NCBI GenBank assembly: GCA_944388245.1
Contig: CALXIA010000012.1
Coordinates: forward strand, 1-47,106
Direction of reading: 5' to 3'
Source: an uncultured Gemmiger sp.
GTDB lineage: Bacteria; Bacillota; Clostridia; Oscillospirales; Ruminococcaceae
Length of the DNA: 47,106 nucleotides
This document shows, in pieces, positions 41,177 to 47,106 of the stretch. How positions within the stretch are numbered: position 1 is the first letter of the stretch; every line of letters begins with the position of its first letter. The position numbers and the translations under genes are program-made. A model generated the notes under the pieces. That model made no database searches. It had not been told where the DNA came from and was given only the letters and a program-made list of their open reading frames with translations.

Positions 41177-41968
41177 TCACTCTGAAGCTTGCGTTGGTTC
41201 CGGCCCCCAGCAGGCGGCCAGTTCGACCGGATCGGCCTGGCACAAGGGTACTCCCTTTGCCAAAGCGGCGTCCTCGCAGGTCTCTACCCGGCGGGTAAAG
41301 GCGGCGTTTGCCCGGGTGAGGGCTTCCTCCGGTTCCTGCCCCGCAGCGCGGGCCAAAGCCGCCGTTTCAAACAGCAGCCCGCCCACATCGGGGGTCTTCC
41401 CGTCAGCCAGGGCACGGCGTGCCGCGTCCAGCCGGCTTTGCAGCCGGTCCAGCGCCGCCGACGCGTCCGGTGCCGGCACGCCCCGGGCGGCAGCCCGCTT
41501 TTGCAGCTTGGCCGCCCGCATCAGGGCGGGCAGGGCGGCGGGCACACTCTCCAGATCGGCCCGGGCGGTGGTGCGGCCCTTTTCCGTGTTTTTGCGCTCG
41601 TTCCAGTTGGCCAGGGCCTGTTCACCGCCGGCGGCTTCCGCCTCCCCGAACACATGGGGATGCCGGTAGACCAGCTTTTTGCACAACTCGTCGCAGACGT
41701 CGGAAAAGGTGAACCGGCCCGCTTCGGCCTCCATCTGGCAGTGCAGCGCCACCTGCATCAGCACATCGCCCAGTTCCTCCCGCAGAAGTTCCGGGTCCTT
41801 CAGGTCAATGGCGTCCACCGCCTCGTAGGTCTCCTCCAGGAAATTGGACCGGATGCTCTCGTGGGTCTGGGCCCGGTCCCAGGGGCAGCCGCCGGGGGCG
41901 CGCAGCAGGCGCACCACCTCCAGCAGATCCTGGATATCATACCGGGACTTTGGCGTAAACTCCACCAC
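41177..41968 (-). CDS. mazG: Nucleoside triphosphate pyrophosphohydrolase MazG
   Basis: Hydrolyses NTPs/dNTPs to monophosphates, linked to sanitation of the nucleotide pool and to (p)ppGpp control. 263 residues: two MazG-type alpha-helical modules, first with LLRAPGGCPWDRAQTHESIRSNFLEETYEAVDAIDLKDPELLREELGDVLMQVALH (EExxE..ELGD metal motif, about 27-82) and a C-terminal one (ALADGKTPDVGGLLFETAALARAAGQEPEEALTRANAAFTRRVE). B. subtilis YabN carries an extra N-terminal tetrapyrrole methylase domain, absent here. Start GTG at 41968 follows GGGAGG at 7 nt. Own promoter upstream; hup follows 38 nt downstream. Confidence 0.93.
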   Translation of the reverse strand: MVEFTPKSRYDIQDLLEVVRLLRAPGGCPWDRAQTHESIRSNFLEETYEAVDAIDLKDPELLREELGDVLMQVALHCQMEAEAGRFTFSDVCDELCKKLVYRHPHVFGEAEAAGGEQALANWNERKNTEKGRTTARADLESVPAALPALMRAAKLQKRAAARGVPAPDASAALDRLQSRLDAARRALADGKTPDVGGLLFETAALARAAGQEPEEALTRANAAFTRRVETCEDAALAKGVPLCQADPVELAACWGPEPTQASE

Positions 41969-42030
41969 AGCGGCACCTCCCGACGGCACGGCCAAAAACC
42001 GCGCCCACAAAGGAAAAATCGGCTTTTTCC

Positions 42031-42059
42031 ATTTTACAGTACCCATTGCCGGTTTGCAA
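42031..42059 (-). promoter_or_regulatory. Promoter of the mazG-hup block
   Basis: Minus strand: TTGCAA (42054-42059), 17 bp, TAAAAT (42031-42036). 62 nt before the start codon; the same -35 as gdhA and rnpB. Confidence 0.75.
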
Positions 42060-42139
42060 GTATTTTATACGGAAAGTGACCCGATTTGGAGATTTGTTAA
42101 GCATTTCCAGCACGCAGAACGGGATTTTTCACAAAATAT

Positions 42140-42162
42140 GCCCCCTGGCAGGGCCAGAGGGC
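42140..42162 (-). terminator. Terminator of the zinc-ribbon gene
   Basis: 10-bp stem GCCCCCTGGC/GCCAGAGGGC with one wobble; ATTTTGTG follows on the minus strand. About 60 nt after the stop codon. Confidence 0.6.
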
Positions 42163-42225
42163 GCATTTTACAGTAGCTGCCTGGGCCGGCCGCGCCGGAT
42201 CATCAGCGCGCCGCCCAAGGTGGGT

Positions 42226-42603
42226 TTAGAGCTGTGCCCCGCACCGATGACAAAAGAGGGCATCCTCTTCCACCTCGGCGCCGCACTGGGGGCAATGGCG
42301 GATCTCCTTCTCCGCCGCGGGCGCGGCGGTGAACTCCGGCTGGGCCTTGATCCGGTCGATCTCCGCCTCGATCCCGGCAATGGCCTGAACGTACTTGTCC
42401 ACCAGTTCCCGGTTTTCCTCCCCGCTCTGGATCAGGCTGTAGACCAGCGCGCCCAGCTGCCGCTGCGCACGGGCCAGCTTGTTCTGGGCGTTGAGCAGTT
42501 CCACCTGTTTCTTGCCCTTGTCGGCCAGATCCACAGCCGCGTCCTTCACGCTCTGGGCCACCTCCATACCGGCGTCCAGAATACGATTCAAATCCAGATT
42601 CAT
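42226..42603 (-). CDS. Zinc-ribbon domain protein
   Basis: A 125-residue cytoplasmic protein. The first 90 residues look helical (AQNKLARAQRQLGALVYSLIQSGEENRELVDKYVQAIAGIEAEIDRIKAQ) and could form a coiled coil. The C-terminus has a zinc ribbon with CPQCG...FCHRCG (about 104-122). Similar short proteins with a C-terminal ribbon are common in Firmicutes and have no assigned role. It has its own promoter and terminator. Start ATG preceded by GAGAGGTG. Confidence 0.8.
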   Translation of the reverse strand: MNLDLNRILDAGMEVAQSVKDAAVDLADKGKKQVELLNAQNKLARAQRQLGALVYSLIQSGEENRELVDKYVQAIAGIEAEIDRIKAQPEFTAAPAAEKEIRHCPQCGAEVEEDALFCHRCGAQL

Positions 42604-42654
42604 GCCTAAGCACCTCTCATTCCCGGGCTGTGCGCCCGTTGTTTGGTTATCTGT

Positions 42655-42683
42655 ATTATACCGCGCCGGCCCGCCCGGCGCAA
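42655..42683 (-). promoter_or_regulatory. Promoter of the zinc-ribbon gene
   Basis: Minus strand: TTGCGC (42678-42683), 17 bp, perfect TATAAT (42655-42660). Similar to the nfnAB promoter. Confidence 0.8.
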
Positions 42684-42693
42684 GCGGCGGCGA

Positions 42694-43620
42694 TCAGCCC
42701 AAAAACTCCCGCAGCATACTGTCGGCGGGCACCAGGGACGGGTCCAGCGGATCACAGAGCGCGAACCGGCCCGCCAGGCTGTTCAGGGTCTCGGCCAGGG
42801 GGCTGTCATCCGGCAGGGCGCCCGCAAGCGGCGCGATCTGGCCGGACAGCAGGCAGGGCTCATAGCTGAAAGAGGTGTCCAGCAACAGATCGGCCTCCAC
42901 CTTGAAGGGCTTGATGAACCGGTCCTCGCCGGCGCAGACGCTGCCCCACATGCCCAACGTCTTTTCCAGGCTGTGGCCGCGGAACTTGTAGTCCCGCACC
43001 ATGCGGCGGGCCAGACGGATATCCCGGGTGGGCAGCACCCGCTGGCCCTTGTGGGAATACTCCTCCCGCAGGCCGGCGTAGATCTTGTACACCTTCTCCC
43101 GGGGCAGCGGCTCGGTGAGGATCGGGTTCAGCGCGTGGATCCCCTCCACCACGCAGACCCCGCCGTTCAAGACAAGATGCTGGGGATCGGGCTTGCGGTT
43201 CTCGGTGGTGAAATCAAACACCGGCACATCCGCTTCCCCCTGGCTCAGCAGCTGCCCCAGCACGGTGCGGATGGCGGGCACGTCCAGCGCGGTGATGTTC
43301 TCGTAGTCCTTGCTGCCGTCCGGCAGACGGGGGTAGTCGTTCAGATTCCGATAAAAATTATCCAGGCTGACCACCTGTGCCGGGCAGCCCCGTTTGACCA
43401 GGGCCGCCGCCAGCTTGTGGGCGGTGGTGGTCTTGCCGGAGGCGGAGGGCCCGGTCAGCATCACCACATGGCAGCCGCTGGCCAGCACCTCCCCCGCCGC
43501 CGCGTAGACCCGGCTCTCATACTCGATCTCGCAGTGGGAGACAAAGCTCTGGGCGCTCTCGGCGGCGGTGTTGATCAGGCTGGTCTCAACCAGCCGTTTT
43601 GGGATCCAGATAGCGGGCAT
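42694..43620 (-). CDS. Nucleoside kinase (uridine kinase/phosphoribulokinase family)
   Basis: Cytoplasmic P-loop kinase, 308 residues, probably phosphorylating a nucleoside. Walker A GPSASGKTTTAHKLAAAL (about 56-73), then the DNFYRN motif (SLDNFYRNLNDYPRLPDGSKDYENITALD) and a lid region with TRDIRLARRMVRDYKFRG. The N-terminal stretch of about 50 residues before the P-loop is not family-typical. Start ATG at 43620 with AAGGAG 12 nt before; GTG at 43629 is also possible. It overlaps the end of hemZ by about 35 nt and follows it in the relA operon. Substrate not proven. Confidence 0.88.
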   Translation of the reverse strand: MPAIWIPKRLVETSLINTAAESAQSFVSHCEIEYESRVYAAAGEVLASGCHVVMLTGPSASGKTTTAHKLAAALVKRGCPAQVVSLDNFYRNLNDYPRLPDGSKDYENITALDVPAIRTVLGQLLSQGEADVPVFDFTTENRKPDPQHLVLNGGVCVVEGIHALNPILTEPLPREKVYKIYAGLREEYSHKGQRVLPTRDIRLARRMVRDYKFRGHSLEKTLGMWGSVCAGEDRFIKPFKVEADLLLDTSFSYEPCLLSGQIAPLAGALPDDSPLAETLNSLAGRFALCDPLDPSLVPADSMLREFLG

Positions 43621-45034
43621 AAAACTCACTCACTCCTTTTTTGCGGTCCATCACGGTGTCGAACCCGTTGATGTAGTCCGCGGGGTATTTGTAATTGAAG
43701 ATGCGCTCGATCCGGTCGCCGCCGGGCTGCACCAGCTTGGTGGAGCCGCCCGCCCCGGCGGACAGGATGCTGTGCACCTCTTCCATGATGTAGATGTTGT
43801 ACAGGCCCTCAAAGCCCGGTTTGCACCAGCCGGTATTCTCCAGGTTCTGCAGGGTGCCCTTCTGCCGGTACAGGTAGTAGGGCCGGTAGCCCGCGTCGGC
43901 CAAAGCGGAACAGGCCTGCAGCATCCGGGCCACATCCCCGTATTCGTCCCGGGCCTTGTCGATCACCAGGTTGGAGGCCCGTTTTAGGGTCAGGGTATGT
44001 ACGGTGATGTTTTCCGGGTCCAGTTCGATGGCCCGGCGCAAACTGGCGGTGAAGCCCTCCACCGTTTCCCCGGGCAGACCGGCGATCAGGTCCATGTTGA
44101 TGTTGGCATGCCCGGCGGCCCGGGCTTCGGCGTAGCAGCGCTCGATATCGGCGGCGGTGTGCCGGCGGCCGATATCGGCCAGCACCGCGTCCGAAAAGGT
44201 CTGCGGATTGATGGAGATGCGGGTGGCGCCGTATTCTTTGAGCACCGCCAGCTTCTCCGCGTCGGTGCAGTCGGGGCGGCCGGCCTCCACCGTGTACTCC
44301 TCCAGACGGGACAGATCAAACAACCCCCGCACCCTGCCCATCAGCTGACGCAGCTGGTCGGCGGAGAGACTGGTAGGGGTGCCGCCGCCGATGTAGATGG
44401 TCTTGAGATTCAGCCCGCACAGGTCCATCTGGCGGCGCATCTCCTCAATTTCCCGGCAGAGCGCATCCACATAGGGCTGCACCAGCTTATGCTCCCGCTC
44501 AATGGTGCGGGACACAAAGCTGCAATAGCTGCACCGGGAGGGGCAGAACGGGATACCGATGTACAGGCTGCAGTCCCGGGGGCGGGCGGCGGCCAGCACC
44601 GGCCGCTGCAGATCCGCGATGGAGAGCGCCAGCCGGTATTTTTCCTCGGTGCAGTGGTACCGGTCCACGAAGCGGGCGCGGATGTCCTCCTCCGACAGGC
44701 CACGGGCGCGGCTGTCGTGGATGATGCGCACCGGGCGCACCCCGGTCATGGAGCCCCAGGGCGGGCGCACACCGGTAAAGCCCACCAGCAGCTGGTAGAC
44801 CAGGTCGGTGAGGGCATACTCCGGGTCCTGCCCGGCAGCCAGCGGACGGCGCAGCCAGGCGCAGCGCCCGTTCTCCCGCACGGCGGCCAGCAGGCTGTGC
44901 CGCCCCGCCCGGGCCAGCACCATGTCCTCCCGGCCGGCGGGGCGGGCGGCCAGCAGCCGGCCCTGCGGATAGAACAGCCGGGCCACGTTTTCGGTCTCAT
45001 AGACCGAGGCCAGGCCTGTGATCACAAGATTCAT
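43586..45034 (-). CDS. hemZ: Coproporphyrinogen dehydrogenase HemZ (radical SAM)
   Basis: Radical SAM enzyme of 482 residues, annotated as oxygen-independent coproporphyrinogen III oxidase in heme synthesis. The [4Fe-4S] motif is CPSRCSYCSF (about 168-177), SAM region IYIGGGTPTSLSADQLRQLM, and INMDLIAGLPGETVEGFTASL. The N-terminal HemZ-specific region (about 1-150) is present, which separates it from HemN and HemW. Its start lies 4 nt after the MBL gene. Whether the organism makes heme is not shown; HemZ-family proteins are often retained in heme-poor anaerobes. Confidence 0.93.
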   Translation of the reverse strand: MNLVITGLASVYETENVARLFYPQGRLLAARPAGREDMVLARAGRHSLLAAVRENGRCAWLRRPLAAGQDPEYALTDLVYQLLVGFTGVRPPWGSMTGVRPVRIIHDSRARGLSEEDIRARFVDRYHCTEEKYRLALSIADLQRPVLAAARPRDCSLYIGIPFCPSRCSYCSFVSRTIEREHKLVQPYVDALCREIEEMRRQMDLCGLNLKTIYIGGGTPTSLSADQLRQLMGRVRGLFDLSRLEEYTVEAGRPDCTDAEKLAVLKEYGATRISINPQTFSDAVLADIGRRHTAADIERCYAEARAAGHANINMDLIAGLPGETVEGFTASLRRAIELDPENITVHTLTLKRASNLVIDKARDEYGDVARMLQACSALADAGYRPYYLYRQKGTLQNLENTGWCKPGFEGLYNIYIMEEVHSILSAGAGGSTKLVQPGGDRIERIFNYKYPADYINGFDTVMDRKKGVSEFYARYLDPKTAG

Positions 45035-45038
45035 ACCA

Positions 45039-45638
45039 TTAACCTTTCATGTAAGGATTCTGCGCCCGCTCGATCCCCAGGGTGCTGAAGGCCCCGTGGC
45101 CGGGCAGCACCCGCAGATCGTCCGGCAGGATCGGGCTCTCGGCCAGGCGGTGCAGGCTCTGCATCAGCGCCTCCCAATCGCCGCCGGGCAGATCGGTGCG
45201 GCCGGCGCTGCCGGCAAACAGGGTGTCCCCGGTGAGCAGCGCCCCCTCGCAGAAATAGCAGCAGGAGCCGGGGGTGTGGCCGGGGGTGTGCAGGGCGACC
45301 AGGGAGGTATCCCCGATCTTCAAGGCCTGCCCGTCGGTGAGCCAGAGGATCTCCGGGCTCTCCCGCACCGGCCGGTCGTCGCTGCCGACAGCGTCGGCCC
45401 GGAACAGACACAGACGGGCGGCGGGCCAGGCGGCGCGCACACTGTCCAGCCCGTACACATGGTCAAAGTGGCCGTGGGTGAGCAGGATATGGGTGAGCCG
45501 GGCGTTCTCCTGTTCCAGCAGCGGAGCGAAACGGGAGGCGTCCGGCGCCGGGTCGATGATGGCGGCTTCGCCCTCGCTCACCAGCAGATAGCTGTTGGTG
45601 AAATAGGGAGCGGGGCCGGTGAGATGGAGCAATTTCAT
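45039..45638 (-). CDS. MBL-fold hydrolase (glyoxalase II-like)
   Basis: A 199-residue metallo-beta-lactamase-fold hydrolase. Metal motif THGHFDHVYGLDSV (THxHxDH, about 54-60), then HTPGHTPGSCCYF (residues about 116-128), aspartate in LLTGDTLFAGSAGRTDL, and PGHGAFSTLG at the end. This is the glyoxalase II-like (YcbL/YqgX) pattern, but substrate specificity is not given. Fourth from the left end of an operon with dtd and relA; 4 nt before hemZ and 24 nt after dtd. Confidence 0.9.
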   Translation of the reverse strand: MKLLHLTGPAPYFTNSYLLVSEGEAAIIDPAPDASRFAPLLEQENARLTHILLTHGHFDHVYGLDSVRAAWPAARLCLFRADAVGSDDRPVRESPEILWLTDGQALKIGDTSLVALHTPGHTPGSCCYFCEGALLTGDTLFAGSAGRTDLPGGDWEALMQSLHRLAESPILPDDLRVLPGHGAFSTLGIERAQNPYMKG

Positions 45639-45662
45639 ACCATACCTCCTTGCATGGGCGGA

Positions 45663-46112
45663 TCACCACTGGTCGGTATCCAGCAGAATGGTGACCGGTC
45701 CGTCGTTGGTCAGGGTCAGCTGCATGTCCGCGCCGAACTCCCCGTGCTGCAGATCGGCCAGCCCCTGCTTGGCCATCTCGGCCAGGAACAGTTCGTAGGC
45801 CTCCACCGAAAGCGGGGGTTTTGCCGCGGCGGTAAAGCTGGGGCGCTTGCCCTTGCGGGCGTCCCCATAGAGGGTGAAGTTGCTGACCACCAGGGCCGAA
45901 TACCCCAGTTGTACGGCGCTCAGATTGAGTTTGCCGTTCTCGTCGATAAAGATGCGCAGATGGGCGCACTTTTCCGCCAGCTTGGGCACCAGGTCCAGGG
46001 TATCGTGTTCCCCCACCCCCAGCAGAATGACCAAGCCGGGGCCGATGGCGCGGGGCTCGCCCCCGTCCACCACCACCGAAGCGCGGCTCACCCGTTGGAT
46101 CACGGCTCGCAT
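45663..46112 (-). CDS. dtd: D-aminoacyl-tRNA deacylase
   Basis: Removes D-amino acids wrongly attached to tRNA, including glycine from tRNA-Ala, as a homodimer. 149 residues. Signature elements: MRAVIQRVSRASVVVDG at the start, SNFTLYGDARKGKRPSF (about 77-93) and NDGPVTILLDT with the cross-subunit Gly-cisPro (GP). ATG preceded by AGAGAGGG. Placed 19 nt after relA, a common order in Firmicutes. Confidence 0.96.
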   Translation of the reverse strand: MRAVIQRVSRASVVVDGGEPRAIGPGLVILLGVGEHDTLDLVPKLAEKCAHLRIFIDENGKLNLSAVQLGYSALVVSNFTLYGDARKGKRPSFTAAAKPPLSVEAYELFLAEMAKQGLADLQHGEFGADMQLTLTNDGPVTILLDTDQW

Positions 46113-46131
46113 AGATGGTCCCTCTCTCCGC

Positions 46132-47106
46132 TCACACGCGGGTCACGGCCAGCACGTCCCGGATCTTGCGCAGCTTGGCCAGCACGTTGTTCAGATGTTC
46201 GGTATTGGTGATGCCCAGAGTCACCGACATGGAGGCCCGGCCATTGTCGGCCTGGCGGGCGTTCAGGGCGTAGATGGGCACCCGCAGCTCGCCCAGCGCC
46301 ACCGCGATATCCCCCAGCAGACCGTCCCGGTCGGTGGCGTAGATCTCCAGGGTGGCCTTGAAGTTCTCCTGAACGTTGTCCTCCCAGTAGGCGCGCACCC
46401 AGCGGCCCTCGTTGGCCGGATCGGCCAGGCTGGCCTGCACGTTGGTGCAGTCCCGCTTGTGAATGGACACGCCGAAGCCCCGGGTGATAAAGCCGATGAT
46501 CTCGTCGCCGGGCAGCGGGCTGCAGCACTTGGCAAACTTGATCAGGCAGTTGTCGATGCCTTCCACCACCACGCCGTCGCTGCCGCGGGTCTTTTTGATG
46601 GGGATATCCTCCAGCATCATTTTGGGCGGCTCGGCGGCGCGGAGTTTCTGGTACTCGTCCTTGACCTTGCCCATCAGCCGGCTGAGCTGGATACCGCCGT
46701 AGCCGATGGCGGCGTAGAGTTCGTCCACGCTGTTGACCCGCTGGCGGCGGGCGATCTCGGTCATGAAGTCGTCCCACTTGTCCGCCGGCACGTTGATCAG
46801 GTTGCGGCGCATCTCCTTTTCCAGCATATCCCGGCCGGTGGCAATGTTCTCTTCCCGCCGCTCCTTCTTGAACCAGTTGCGGATCTTGTTTTTGGCCTCG
46901 CTGGTGCGCACGATCTTGAGCCAGTCCCGGCTGGGGCCCTTGTCGGCGGGGCCGGTGATGATCTCGATGATCTCGCCGGTGTTCACCTTATGGTCGATGG
47001 GCACGATCCGGTTGTTCACCTTGGCGCCCACCATCCGGTTGCCCACCGCCGAATGGATGGCGTAGGCAAAGTCGATGGCGGTGGCGCCGGCGGGCAGGTT
47101 GATCAC
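46132..47106 (-). CDS. relA: Bifunctional (p)ppGpp synthetase/hydrolase RelA/SpoT, C-terminal part
   Basis: Stringent-response enzyme that makes and degrades (p)ppGpp at ribosomes. Only the C-terminal 324 residues are in the window; the N-terminal hydrolase and synthetase domains lie beyond the right edge, so the frame is open to base 47106. Visible: TGS domain (LPAGATAIDFAYAIHSAVGNRMVGAKVNNRIVPIDHKVNTGEIIEIITG), helical region, zinc-finger/CC region with CCSPLPGDEIIGFITRGFGVSIHKRDC, and C-terminal ACT domain (FKATLEIYATDRDGLLGDIAVALGELRVPIYALNARQ). Leads the dtd-MBL-hemZ-kinase run. Ends at 46132. Confidence 0.95.
   Translation of the reverse strand: MINLPAGATAIDFAYAIHSAVGNRMVGAKVNNRIVPIDHKVNTGEIIEIITGPADKGPSRDWLKIVRTSEAKNKIRNWFKKERREENIATGRDMLEKEMRRNLINVPADKWDDFMTEIARRQRVNSVDELYAAIGYGGIQLSRLMGKVKDEYQKLRAAEPPKMMLEDIPIKKTRGSDGVVVEGIDNCLIKFAKCCSPLPGDEIIGFITRGFGVSIHKRDCTNVQASLADPANEGRWVRAYWEDNVQENFKATLEIYATDRDGLLGDIAVALGELRVPIYALNARQADNGRASMSVTLGITNTEHLNNVLAKLRKIRDVLAVTRV

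Overview
The window is chromosomal DNA from a high-GC Gram-positive anaerobe of the class Clostridia. By gene content and base composition (judged by eye) an Oscillospiraceae/Ruminococcaceae-type gut bacterium is most likely. Evidence: the block mazG-hup-rqcP-yabP-yabQ-divIC-S1 protein, the pair DUF2508-bofA, an NfnAB-type NADPH/ferredoxin enzyme, HemZ, long-form HPF, and AGGAGG ribosome binding sites throughout. I see no phage, transposon, CRISPR array, tRNA or plasmid gene. Most of the window is housekeeping DNA in short operons separated by strong intrinsic terminators.

Layout. 1-5.1 kb: the 3' part of ilvD (+) converges on a leftward operon of an aconitase-like hydratase, a PHP phosphoesterase and a small TSCPD-domain protein. 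5.1-10 kb: a leftward operon (Crp/Fnr regulator, GT2 glycosyltransferase, flavin reductase-like protein) is divergent from a rightward three-gene ABC importer. 10-12.6 kb: a BlaI repressor and M56 membrane protease pair with a double dyad operator. 12.7-16.1 kb: leftward glyA, esterase, rarA. 16.3-17.8 kb: nth, then a TPP riboswitch and the thiamine transporter thiT. 18-19.2 kb: a membrane-anchored XRE-type regulator. 19.3-22.6 kb: LysR regulator divergent from nfnA-nfnB. 22.6-28 kb, all leftward: WG-repeat lipoprotein and Gfo/Idh oxidoreductase, a mini-operon of a small membrane protein and a small XRE repressor, MBL hydrolase and rlmH, murA. 28.2-33.7 kb, leftward: a cell-wall cluster with two paralogous membrane-anchored M23 endopeptidases flanking a C39-like peptidase, plus an RluA pseudouridine synthase. 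34-36.4 kb: gdhA divergent from the RNase P RNA gene, then DUF2508-bofA. 36.5-42 kb: a small membrane protein, a THUMP RNA methyltransferase, hpf, then the conserved yab/divIC block ending in mazG. 42.2-47.1 kb: a zinc-ribbon protein and a leftward operon relA-dtd-MBL-hemZ-nucleoside kinase; relA runs off the right edge.

How the parts connect. Three small signalling systems stand out because their own control DNA can be read: BlaI/M56 with two TCTA-N-TAGA dyads, the XRE/membrane-protein mini-operon with three TTGACAT half-sites around its promoter, and thiT with a TPP aptamer followed by a terminator. The cell-wall genes (murA, two M23 proteins, the C39-like protein, divIC) occur in several separate units. 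Sporulation-family genes (yabP, yabQ, bofA) are present and intact; whether the organism sporulates cannot be decided from this window. Many promoters share an extended -10 element (TGG directly before the hexamer). No clear novel defence or biosynthetic system was found. The best candidates for undescribed biology are the M23 pair with a shared cytoplasmic N-terminal region, the tethered XRE regulator, and the M56 sensor with an unrecognised outer domain.
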